The notes under the pieces were generated by a model that did not search any database, was not told the origin of the DNA, and saw only the letters and a program-made list of their open reading frames with translations. Source: SZUA-426 sp041666155 (GTDB lineage: Bacteria > Spirochaetota > Spirochaetia > Treponematales > Breznakiellaceae). Taken from it: a stretch of DNA of 15,773 nucleotides. The translations under genes were made by a program, and so were the position numbers. Of this stretch, positions 1-6,469 are shown one piece after another (position 1 is the first letter of the stretch; each line of letters opens with the position of its first letter). The stretch is taken from positions 1-15,773 of the forward strand of contig JBAYHM010000078.1 in assembly GCA_041666155.1 (NCBI GenBank), written 5' to 3'.

Positions 1-26
1 ACCTCAATAGCTTCTTCTTTGGCCAC
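1..26 (-). CDS. infA: Translation initiation factor IF-1, 5' end only
   Basis: Only the first eight codons and part of a ninth are in the window. Read on the minus strand from a GTG at 26-24 they give MAKEEAIEV, which matches the start typical of bacterial IF-1 (MAKE-x-x-IE-x). An AAGGAG ribosome binding site lies at 37-32, five bases before the GTG. IF-1 is a small OB-fold protein that binds the A site of the 30S subunit during initiation. It is divergent from the DksA-type gene; I recall the same pair side by side in Treponema pallidum. The identification rests on nine residues plus a good ribosome binding site, so it is likely but not certain. Confidence 0.68.
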
Positions 27-103
27 AAGGACTCCTTCGCTGGACTCAACGCACCGGCACATTCTAAACAACGCTTCATTTTCAGCGAAAACGCGAAAAG
101 AAT

Positions 104-132
104 TTGCTTTTCAGTGGTGACGTTTCTATAAT
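104..132 (+). promoter_or_regulatory. Sigma-70-type promoter for the DksA-like gene
   Basis: TTGCTT at 104-109, a 17-bp spacer and a perfect TATAAT at 127-132. Transcription would start near 139 and run through the palindrome at 153-172 into the gene at 223. A second possible promoter uses the TTGACA at 165-170 with a weak CATTGT at 188-193. Confidence 0.6.
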
Positions 133-160
133 CGTATAGTCAATCGGGAGGCTTTGTCAA
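133..160 (-). promoter_or_regulatory. Candidate promoter for infA
   Basis: On the minus strand a perfect -35 hexamer TTGACA (160-155) is followed after 16 bp by TATACG (138-133), a four-of-six match to the -10 consensus. This would start transcription near 126 and give a leader of about 100 nt. A second minus-strand -10-like TAGAAT at 66-61 has no good -35 partner. Confidence 0.4.
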
Positions 161-172
161 CCTGTTGACAAA
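153..172. promoter_or_regulatory. 20-bp palindrome between infA and dksA
   Basis: TTTGTCAAC at 153-161 and GTTGACAAA at 164-172 are perfect reverse complements around a 2-bp centre. Each arm contains a TTGACA hexamer, one on each strand, so the palindrome could be two back-to-back -35 elements, an operator, or both. It lies just downstream of the start site expected from the promoter at 104-132. Confidence 0.5.
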
Positions 173-222
173 TTCAGCCCGGTACGGCATTGTACGCGGA
201 CTTCTTGGACAGGGGGACCGAC

Positions 223-579
223 ATGGATCAGGACTTCATCGAGAAAATGCGGAAATCCTTGGTCGATCTTAAAACCGAAATCATTACAAACCTCATGGCC
301 GGTAACGCCGATTTTCGGGAGATCGTCGAGGGTATGGATCCGAAAGATTTTGCCGATATCGCCGCCGATGATATCGATAGGAAAATGATCGAAGCGGTCG
401 GCGCCCAGGATTTGAAGAGACTTAGGTTGATCGATGCCGCTACGACCCGGATACAGCAAGGCAAATACGGTCTTTGCATGAAATGCAGCAAGCGCATTCC
501 GATTGAGCGCTTGGAGGCGATTCCGTATGCGCTCATGTGCATTGAGTGCAAAAATGCCGAGGAACGTCGGAATAGATAG
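223..579 (+). CDS. dksA: DksA/TraR-family zinc-finger transcription factor
   Basis: A 118-residue protein of the DksA/TraR type, which binds in the RNA polymerase secondary channel and alters initiation, often together with ppGpp. The C-terminal zinc finger is complete, with Cys85, Cys88, Cys106 and Cys109 (CMKC ... CIEC). The N-terminal half is predicted helical and carries D-x-x-D-x-A at residues 42-47 (DFADIA), the motif found at the coiled-coil tip of true DksA, which supports DksA over a TraR-like decoy. I chose ATG 223 because AGGGG at 211-215 sits at ideal spacing; a TTG at 190 would add 11 residues without a good ribosome binding site. It is a little shorter than E. coli DksA (151 residues). 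Its own promoter lies upstream and a likely terminator at 647-680. It converges on the PHP gene, with only 12 bp between the stop codons. Confidence 0.88.
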   Translation: MDQDFIEKMRKSLVDLKTEIITNLMAGNADFREIVEGMDPKDFADIAADDIDRKMIEAVGAQDLKRLRLIDAATTRIQQGKYGLCMKCSKRIPIERLEAIPYALMCIECKNAEERRNR

Positions 580-591
580 CTTTGTAGGAAC

Positions 592-1470
592 CTATTCGAT
601 AGGTTCGGTTACCCAGTTCTTTCCTTCAAACAGTACGGTTTCAGTGAAGCCCGCCGCGCGTAATGCCTGGCGGGCTTTTTCATAGTGGCCGGTGATGTGG
701 TCCGCTCGGTGAGCGTCCGCGTTTATTATGATTCGGGCGCCGACTTTCCGCAGTTCTTCCAGCAATTCATGGGAAGGATAGGTTTCCTTCAAGCTGCCTC
801 TGTTCATCGCGCCCGTGTTGATTTCCACCACGACGCCGGATTCCCGTATCGCTTCTATCGCTTTTTTTGCGGCATTCCGATACCGGTTACCACTAGGGTC
901 GAAGGATGGAGGCCGCCCGCCGGCGCCATTGTTTTTCTTCACAAGATCAAGGTGCCCGACAAAATCGAAGCCGCGCGCGCGTATCATCTCCGTTACGGCT
1001 TCCCAATAGGCTTCCGCCGCCGCTTCCCCATCTCCGCCGTATCCTTCGCGGACGCCTCGTTCCCATTCGTCGTAGGGGCCGTCGACGGTGAAAGGCTCCG
1101 TACCATTCGCGGGCCGCAAATAATGTACGGACCCAATAGTATAGTCGAGTTTTACGCGTGAAAATCGACCATCCGCGGGGCCCACCGCTTTACCGTCGGC
1201 AAGACCGCCGGTTCCGGCGATGTAGTCTATCTCAAGGCCCAAGTACACCGCCAAGCGGCCTTTCCATTGAGCTTCCGCGGCGCGAACGGTCCGCGTGTAT
1301 TCGTCCAAGCGGTCATAGGTCAAATGCCAGCCGGTCCGAAACGGCATCGGCGCATGGGCGCTGAAACCGATTGCCGAAAGTCCCGCGTCGAAGGCTGCTT
1401 GGCACATCACTTCAACGGAGTCGACGCCGTCGCAAAAATCGGTATGGGTGTGCAGGCACGAGAGTTTCAT
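592..1470 (-). CDS. PHP-domain phosphoesterase, histidinol-phosphatase (HisJ/HisK) family
   Basis: A 292-residue PHP-superfamily protein, close in length to Bacillus-type histidinol-phosphatase (about 270). Likely metal ligands of the TIM-like barrel are visible: HTHTDFCDG (His7, His9), SAH (His39), LEID (Glu80), SVHYL (His116), GHLDL (His173) and NADAH (Asp252, His254). Histidinol-phosphatase removes phosphate from L-histidinol phosphate, the penultimate step of histidine synthesis, using a metal cluster in the cytoplasm. The start ATG has AGGAA a few bases upstream. It lies 21 bp after the hybrid kinase stop codon and is probably the last gene of that operon; no other his gene is visible. 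The family assignment is firm. The substrate is inferred, because many PHP proteins annotated this way are untested and the signalling neighbours are unusual for a biosynthetic enzyme. Confidence 0.8.
   Translation of the reverse strand: MKLSCLHTHTDFCDGVDSVEVMCQAAFDAGLSAIGFSAHAPMPFRTGWHLTYDRLDEYTRTVRAAEAQWKGRLAVYLGLEIDYIAGTGGLADGKAVGPADGRFSRVKLDYTIGSVHYLRPANGTEPFTVDGPYDEWERGVREGYGGDGEAAAEAYWEAVTEMIRARGFDFVGHLDLVKKNNGAGGRPPSFDPSGNRYRNAAKKAIEAIRESGVVVEINTGAMNRGSLKETYPSHELLEELRKVGARIIINADAHRADHITGHYEKARQALRAAGFTETVLFEGKNWVTEPIE
647..680 (+). terminator. Rho-independent terminator for dksA, inside the convergent PHP gene
   Basis: AAGCCCGCC at 647-655 pairs perfectly with GGCGGGCTT at 669-677 across a 13-nt loop, and a run of five T follows at 676-680. 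The orientation fits transcripts arriving from dksA. The element lies within the last codons of the PHP gene on the other strand, so the dksA mRNA tail would be antisense to that gene's 3' end. Confidence 0.6.
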
Positions 1471-1491
1471 AAAATGGTTCCTATTACGACT

Positions 1492-4008
1492 CTATGATTC
1501 GATGATGGTACGGGCTGCTTTTTCAAAACGCGCGAACGCCGGACCCAAAGTCGCGATAGCGACTTTGGATGCTTCTTCATCGTGGTTTTTCGCCGCCATC
1601 TCCGCGCGCGAAGCGTTTTCTCCGAGTTCCTTCGCGGCCAGGTTCAGAGCGCTTCCCTTGATGGTGTGCGCTTCCCTTCGTAATGTTTCCCAGTCTTCCG
1701 CGTGCAAATATTTGTCTAATTGATCGAGCTGATTTTTCGTCCGCTCTATGAACCGTTCCAAAAGCGGTTTTACTATATCTTTCTTTCCAAGGAAGTTGTC
1801 CATAAGTTCCGCTTCGCGGATCGCCGGTTCAGGATCCGTCTCGTTTTCCGGACTTTCTTCCAGCGCTTCAAGCTCTTCCAACTCTTCAAGCACAACGATA
1901 TCTTCCACCTCTTCAGGTTCCGCTTCCTTTATGACTTCGGTTTCTTCTTTTTTAGGCAGCCACTTCAAGATCATTCTCTCGATATCCGGCCGTTTATACG
2001 GTTTTACCAAAACATCGCTCATGCCCGCGCTCTGACACCTCTCCCGTTCGTCGGCGAGGGCGCTTGCAGTCACCGCTATGATAGGCTTGGAGAAACCGAG
2101 TTCCCGGAGTTTTTCGGTCGCTTCGTAGCCGTTCATTCGCGGCATTTGAATATCCATGAAAATCAAGTCGAAGGAGTCGTTCTTGACGCATTCCAGCGCT
2201 TCTATTCCGTCGTTTGCGATGATCGCGCCGTAGCCGAGTTTCTCCAGTACGAGCGCGAACAGTTTTTGATTAACAGGATGGTCCTCGACAACCAGGAAGA
2301 GGGAGTTTGTTTGCGGCTTAACGGGAACTGAATTGAAGGTTCCTTCACTTGACGCCGGTTCTTCCGAAAAGGCGGTGAGTGGAGGCCTTACGTGTTGTTT
2401 GAATTCCTTTCCCGCCGTTTCTTCGGCCGCCGCCGCTTCCAGATCAATCGCCTCATCCACAGCCGCGGCGATTCCGGCCGCCAACTCGCGTCTCTTGATG
2501 GGTTTGTTTATGTAAGCGTTGAACCATTTGAGCAGCGTCATCTTCGCGTCGGCGCCGAGCGAACCTTGTGGAACCAACAATATAAGGCGCGCCGCGTTTA
2601 CCGCGTGATCCCGGTTTATTTCCGCTGCCAAGCGCCAACCGTCCATCACCGGCATGATCATGTCTATGAAACAAAATGCGTAGGGGCGGCCTGCCGTTGC
2701 CGCCAAGTCCAGTTTTCTGATGGCTTCCTGCCCGGAGGATGCTTCTTCTATGTGCGTGTAACCGAAGGATGAAAGGTAGGAAACGATGACACGGCGTGAA
2801 TCCGCGCGGTCGTCTACGACCAGAAGCCTTGAATCGGTATCGGGGACTGGAGCGGTTTTCTGCGGTTCGAATTCGGAGCGTTCAAAGGGCACGGTGAAAT
2901 GGAAGATCGCTCCGCCGCCTTCGTTGGGGCTCATTCCGATAGCGCCGCCCATCATCTGCACCAAGTAGCGAGAAATGGCAAGTCCGAGTCCGGTCCCCCC
3001 GAAACGCCGGGTCGTGGAAGCGTCGCCTTGGAAGAACGTGGTGAAAAGTCGTGGTCTGAGTTCCGCCGGTACGCCGATCCCCGTGTCGGCGACCGCGATA
3101 TTGATAGCGGTCCGACCTTCGAATTCTATTTGGCGAACCGAAACGACGATTCCACCTTCACGCGTAAATTTTACCGCGTTTTTTACCAAGTTGACGATTA
3201 TTTGGCGGAATCTGCCTGGATCGCCGTGAAGGAGAACGGGAACGTCTTGCGCCACATCCACGGTGATTTCAAGCCCCTTTTTGTGGGCCTCCAGGGTTAT
3301 CATGTCTACGGCCTGTTCAACCAGCCGTTCAAGTTCAAAATCGATTTTTTCAAGTTGGAGCTGCCCCGCCTCGATTTTCGAGTAATCCAATATGTCGTTG
3401 ATCAGGGTCAAAAGCACATCAGCGGAAAATTTTACTTGTCTGGCGTATTCTTCCTGCTCGCGATTGAGCTGCGTGTCCTGGAGTAATTCCGTCATTCCGA
3501 TGATGGTCTGTATCGGAGTACGGATTTCGTGGCTCATATTCGCCAGGAACTGACTCTTCGTTTCGGTAGCTTTTTCAGCCGTTTCTTTGGCAGTAAGGAG
3601 TCGTTTCTCTTCTTCGTGCTGCTCCGTCTGGTCCTCAATGGCACAGGCAACGAAGGGGCCCACTTTTCCGGGCGGCGCTTCCTGGTCTTCCGGAATGGCC
3701 CAAGCGCGTATGCGTAGCCACCTGGGTTCGCCGTTCCCGGAGCGTAACGACGTGTCGAGCGTGACCGACCGGGCGCTGCCCGCGGCGAGGCGGGAAAAAT
3801 GATAGGCGAAACGGAACGCGTCCCGTTCACGCAGGAAATCCACCAATGACTCGTTGAGAGCCATCGCGTCGCGTCCGGTCATCGCCTCAAACGTCAGTCG
3901 GAAGCTTTCGTTCGATTCGAGTATCCACCCGCTCTCATCAAGGAGAGCTAGCGCGTTGCTCGATTCGAAGAATAATCGGCGTAAGGGGTCGTAACCGGTT
4001 TCAATCAT
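1492..4008 (-). CDS. Hybrid sensor histidine kinase: PAS-HisKA-HATPase-REC-REC-HPt
   Basis: An 838-residue protein with no membrane segment, so a cytosolic sensor. An N-terminal PAS-like domain (about 8-125) leads through a coiled coil to a HisKA domain with FLANMSHEIRTP and phospho-acceptor His160. The ATPase domain follows (about 255-376: N box around Asn276, DTGIGVP, FGGTGLGLAIS). Two receiver domains have phospho-Asp at Asp449 and Asp619. After a Glu-rich linker (about 687-729) comes an HPt domain with HTIKGSA and His781. All relay steps (His to Asp to His) are therefore present in one chain, as in BarA-type kinases. In the first receiver the usual Ser/Thr after the fourth strand appears replaced (LILLVPQG), whereas the second has normal T647 and K669. 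The ATG lies 2 bp after the response regulator stop, implying translational coupling, so that protein is the likely relay target. The ligand is unknown. Confidence 0.93.
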   Translation of the reverse strand: MIETGYDPLRRLFFESSNALALLDESGWILESNESFRLTFEAMTGRDAMALNESLVDFLRERDAFRFAYHFSRLAAGSARSVTLDTSLRSGNGEPRWLRIRAWAIPEDQEAPPGKVGPFVACAIEDQTEQHEEEKRLLTAKETAEKATETKSQFLANMSHEIRTPIQTIIGMTELLQDTQLNREQEEYARQVKFSADVLLTLINDILDYSKIEAGQLQLEKIDFELERLVEQAVDMITLEAHKKGLEITVDVAQDVPVLLHGDPGRFRQIIVNLVKNAVKFTREGGIVVSVRQIEFEGRTAINIAVADTGIGVPAELRPRLFTTFFQGDASTTRRFGGTGLGLAISRYLVQMMGGAIGMSPNEGGGAIFHFTVPFERSEFEPQKTAPVPDTDSRLLVVDDRADSRRVIVSYLSSFGYTHIEEASSGQEAIRKLDLAATAGRPYAFCFIDMIMPVMDGWRLAAEINRDHAVNAARLILLVPQGSLGADAKMTLLKWFNAYINKPIKRRELAAGIAAAVDEAIDLEAAAAEETAGKEFKQHVRPPLTAFSEEPASSEGTFNSVPVKPQTNSLFLVVEDHPVNQKLFALVLEKLGYGAIIANDGIEALECVKNDSFDLIFMDIQMPRMNGYEATEKLRELGFSKPIIAVTASALADERERCQSAGMSDVLVKPYKRPDIERMILKWLPKKEETEVIKEAEPEEVEDIVVLEELEELEALEESPENETDPEPAIREAELMDNFLGKKDIVKPLLERFIERTKNQLDQLDKYLHAEDWETLRREAHTIKGSALNLAAKELGENASRAEMAAKNHDEEASKVAIATLGPAFARFEKAARTIIES

Positions 4009-4010
4009 GG

Positions 4011-5279
4011 TTAGAAGTTCGGTTTAAGAATTTCAACGGCTTTTTTGAAAATATCCGCCGGCTTCAACGGTTTTACCAAGTAACTTTTTACGCCCGCTTG
4101 GAAGGCTTTGACCACCGCATCCCTGCTCGTGACCGCGGAAAGGATGATGATAGGCAGGCTTATGTCACGCGATTGCAGATTAAGGAGCACTTCGAATCCG
4201 CTCACTTTAGGCATGAGGATATCAAGGAATACGAGGTCGAAATCCTCTTTCCCGGCCGCTTCAAGGAATTCCTCCCCGTCGTTGAACGTCACCACCGTGG
4301 CGCCGATGTCCGCAAAAGAGACCTTGATCAATTCCTGGATGACGAAATCGTCGTCCACCGCGGCTATGCGGAGGACTTTTCCCGACTCCTTGAAATCGGA
4401 GAGGTCCGGGGCTTTCTTCGTCTCGGCGTCAAATTTCATCTGGACCGACTCTTCTCGGGAATCCCCGGTGGCGCTCAGAATCCGGTCGCCGATAATCGCC
4501 GCTTTTTTATCGCCGTATTCCATTCTCGGGTCAATTTCGGAAAGGAGTCCGTCCATGGCGAATTGCAGGTTTGAAACGACTTCGATGTCGGAAAAATCCC
4601 GTTGTCCTTTCACGAATTGCCCTACGAAGTCGTCTTTTGTGAGGATCCTGATATTGCGGTGCTTAGCCCGAGAGGCCGAAACGATTATTTCAAGCAGTTT
4701 TTGGAGGTTGGGTCCGTCACCGAATCCGAGCTTAAGGTCACTCATCATTACCAAGACCTTGGGTGTTCGTATCTCGTACAGATCCATAAGTTCGGCGATC
4801 TTGAACCGAAGGAGATCAAGTTTTTCCCGGTTAAGCCCTTGCGCTATCTCTACGAAAATGATGTCGTCGTTTACGTGAGCTTCCACGATGCAGGGGGTTC
4901 GATCCATATCAAACTCTATGCCCAGGAGTTCCCCCAAAGTTTTGAACAGCGCATCGATCTTGATCGGCTTCGTGAAGACTTTTTTGACGTTGTATTTCAG
5001 CAGTTCAATGATCCGTTTTTGATCAAGTTGCTGCGCGGTGACCACTACGGGAATCTGCGCCGTATTCGGGTTCCGTTTTTTTTCCTCAAGGACCTCAAGG
5101 CTGCTTTGCCGGGTCAGATGGTAGTCCAGGATGATTAGGTCTGGGAGAATGTTTCGAATTTTGGTGCCGCCGTCCAATCCGTTGATCGCGACACTGGCGT
5201 CGAGTCCATTTTCCGTGAGTTTAAGACGCAAATATTCTCTTAATAAAGGCGATTCTTCAATAACTAAAACATGTTTCAT
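4011..5279 (-). CDS. Response regulator with two receiver domains flanking a STAS-like middle domain
   Basis: A 422-residue protein. The N-terminal receiver (1-120) has acidic residues Glu8-Glu9 in place of the usual Asp pair, with phospho-Asp52, Thr81 and Lys104. The C-terminal receiver (302-422) is canonical: Asp309/Asp310, Asp353, Ser381, Lys403. The middle region (about 125-247) has no HTH or enzymatic motif. Its pattern, a strand (DDIIFVEIAQGLN), helix, strand (KVLVMMSDLKL), helix and strand (NIRILTKDD), ending in SNLQFAMDGL, resembles STAS/anti-anti-sigma domains; that is a fold-level inference from sequence. There is no DNA-binding output, so it probably acts through protein contacts. 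It is first in an operon with the hybrid kinase and PHP gene. The ribosome binding site GAGGGAG (5291-5285) is strong. Confidence 0.85.
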   Translation of the reverse strand: MKHVLVIEESPLLREYLRLKLTENGLDASVAINGLDGGTKIRNILPDLIILDYHLTRQSSLEVLEEKKRNPNTAQIPVVVTAQQLDQKRIIELLKYNVKKVFTKPIKIDALFKTLGELLGIEFDMDRTPCIVEAHVNDDIIFVEIAQGLNREKLDLLRFKIAELMDLYEIRTPKVLVMMSDLKLGFGDGPNLQKLLEIIVSASRAKHRNIRILTKDDFVGQFVKGQRDFSDIEVVSNLQFAMDGLLSEIDPRMEYGDKKAAIIGDRILSATGDSREESVQMKFDAETKKAPDLSDFKESGKVLRIAAVDDDFVIQELIKVSFADIGATVVTFNDGEEFLEAAGKEDFDLVFLDILMPKVSGFEVLLNLQSRDISLPIIILSAVTSRDAVVKAFQAGVKSYLVKPLKPADIFKKAVEILKPNF

Positions 5280-5296
5280 ACATGCTCCCTCGGCAT

Positions 5297-5325
5297 ATTC
5301 TACGGCACTACGTGAGGACGTGCAA
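5297..5325 (-). promoter_or_regulatory. Promoter for the response regulator-kinase-PHP operon
   Basis: On the minus strand TTGCAC (5325-5320), a 17-bp spacer and TAGAAT (5302-5297) precede the response regulator start by about 18 bp. The -10 matches five of six consensus bases; the -35 is weaker. Confidence 0.45.
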
Positions 5326-5331
5326 TATAAT
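5326..5331 (+). promoter_or_regulatory. Candidate -10 element for the DJ-1/PfpI gene
   Basis: A perfect TATAAT lies 29 bp before the ATG at 5361, but no good -35 is found 16-18 bp upstream. It abuts the -35 of the opposing promoter, so the two divergent promoters would overlap. Confidence 0.35.
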
Positions 5332-5360
5332 AGGTATCGGATGAAGGGGGGTGGGTCTTT

Positions 5361-5912
5361 ATGTCGAAGAAAGTAATCGTTTTTTTAGCCGACGGCTTTG
5401 AGGAAGTGGAAGCGGTGACCCCAATCGATTATCTCCGCCGCGCGGGCGCCGACGTAACCGTCGCGGGAATCGGCGGGCTGACGATCAAGAGTTCCCGCGG
5501 ATTACGGGTTCAGGCCGATGCGTCGGTCATAGATGTAGAAGCGGTAGCCTGGGACGCTGTTGTCGTGCCCGGCGGTATGCCCGGCGCCGCGAATATAGCC
5601 GCGGACACGGTGTGTTCCAAGCTTATCAAGAGCGCCGTCGCGAAAGATCACCTGGTCGCCGCGATCTGCGCCGCGCCTGCCGTGGTGCTTTCTCCGCTGG
5701 GCTTGTTGTCCGGCCGACGCTTTACTTGTTTCCCCGGAATGGAAAAAGACGTGAGCGGAGCCCGCTGGTCGGATGAACGGGTGGTCGTGGACGGCAACTT
5801 GATCACAAGCCGGGCCGCGGGGACCGCCGGCGAATGGTCTTTGGCCATTGTCGCGAAATTATTCGGCGAAGAAAGCGCCTTGAAAATAGCCAAGGCGGTG
5901 CTCTTGAAGTGA
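5361..5912 (+). CDS. DJ-1/PfpI-family protein (YajL/ThiJ-like)
   Basis: A 183-residue single-domain protein of the DJ-1/PfpI superfamily, the usual length for the YajL/DJ-1 branch (189-196). The conserved acidic loop GFEEVEAV supplies Glu17, which in DJ-1 contacts the reactive cysteine. The nucleophile elbow AICAAP places that cysteine at Cys103. TSRAAGTAGEW near the C-terminus corresponds to the family's conserved TSR-G-GTA segment. Members are linked to oxidative or carbonyl stress protection, and deglycase, glyoxalase and chaperone activities have been reported and debated, so no reaction is assigned. The start ATG has an AAGGGGGG ribosome binding site at 5344-5351, 9 bp away. It is a single-gene transcript, divergent from the signalling operon and convergent with ilvN. 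Confidence 0.9.
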   Translation: MSKKVIVFLADGFEEVEAVTPIDYLRRAGADVTVAGIGGLTIKSSRGLRVQADASVIDVEAVAWDAVVVPGGMPGAANIAADTVCSKLIKSAVAKDHLVAAICAAPAVVLSPLGLLSGRRFTCFPGMEKDVSGARWSDERVVVDGNLITSRAAGTAGEWSLAIVAKLFGEESALKIAKAVLLK

Positions 5913-5955
5913 CGCGAGCCGACCTTTCGGCATTTTTCCGAAAGGTCGGCTCGCG
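5913..5955. terminator. 18-bp perfect hairpin between convergent genes
   Basis: CGCGAGCCGACCTTTCGG (5913-5930) is the exact reverse complement of 5938-5955, with a 7-nt loop (CATTTTT). It begins directly after the DJ-1 gene stop codon and ends 8 bp before the ilvN stop, so it is well placed as a shared bidirectional terminator. Neither side has a T run after the stem, so it is not a textbook intrinsic terminator and could instead act as a 3'-end stabiliser or Rho-assisted site. Confidence 0.6.
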
Positions 5956-5963
5956 GGTGATGA

Positions 5964-6443
5964 TTATTTACCAAAACGCTCAATGGCGATCTTGCCAGTC
6001 CTGATGGATTCGACGACTTTGTACGGCGAGAGCAGGTTGAAGGCGTTATCGACCGATTCGGTATCTCCGGTCACCTCAAGGATCCAAAGATCCTGAAAGG
6101 AATCGATGATCCGGGCTTGTAAGGCCGTAACTATTTGCAGAACCTCGCCGCGCTGTTCCGGCTGGACCTTGAGCTTGATGAGCGCATGCTCGCGTTCGAC
6201 CCCGTCGCCTTTTTCGATGTCCCAAACCTTGATGACGTGAACGATCTTCTGCAGCTGTTTGCGCACCTGTTCCAGGACCTGGTCGTTGCCCTGGACGACA
6301 ATGGTAAAACGGCTTTTACCCTTTGCCTCCGTGTGCCCGACGGTCAGGCTTTCAATATTGAAGCCCCGCCGGGAAAAAAGGCCCGAGATTCTAGTCATGA
6401 CGCCGGGCGTATCGTCGCACAGTATGGATATCGTATGTTTCAC
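5964..6443 (-). CDS. ilvN: Acetolactate synthase small (regulatory) subunit
   Basis: A 159-residue protein matching the small subunit of biosynthetic acetolactate synthase (IlvH/IlvN, about 160 residues). It has an N-terminal ACT domain (KHTISILCDDTPGVMTRISG, then RRGFNIESLTVG) and the usual C-terminal domain (ALIKLKV to IERFGK). In this family the ACT domain binds valine and gives feedback inhibition of the large subunit. I chose GTG 6443: AAGGAG at 6456-6451 is 7 bp upstream and translation then begins exactly where the family does. Longer in-frame starts back to 6545 would overlap the 3' end of ilvB and add 34 non-homologous residues. It lies 26 bp after ilvB in the same operon and so is also controlled by the upstream attenuator. 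The stop faces the 5913-5955 hairpin. Confidence 0.93.
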   Translation of the reverse strand: MKHTISILCDDTPGVMTRISGLFSRRGFNIESLTVGHTEAKGKSRFTIVVQGNDQVLEQVRKQLQKIVHVIKVWDIEKGDGVEREHALIKLKVQPEQRGEVLQIVTALQARIIDSFQDLWILEVTGDTESVDNAFNLLSPYKVVESIRTGKIAIERFGK

Positions 6444-6469
6444 TTGCTTGCTCCTTTTTAGGACTTCAC

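Noticed and set aside
588..606. 8-bp inverted repeat GAACCTAT/ATAGGTTC overlapping the PHP stop codon, as a terminator
   Set aside because: The stem is AT-rich and short, and neither strand has a T run after it. The GC-rich hairpin at 647-680 is a better terminator for dksA.
685..1161. Long plus-strand reading frame opposite the PHP gene
   Set aside because: It is antisense to a well-supported gene with conserved metal-binding motifs; its translation has no recognisable domain and no good ribosome binding site.
2899..3486. 195-codon plus-strand frame opposite the hybrid kinase
   Set aside because: Shadow of the kinase reading frame, which carries all the expected motifs on the minus strand.
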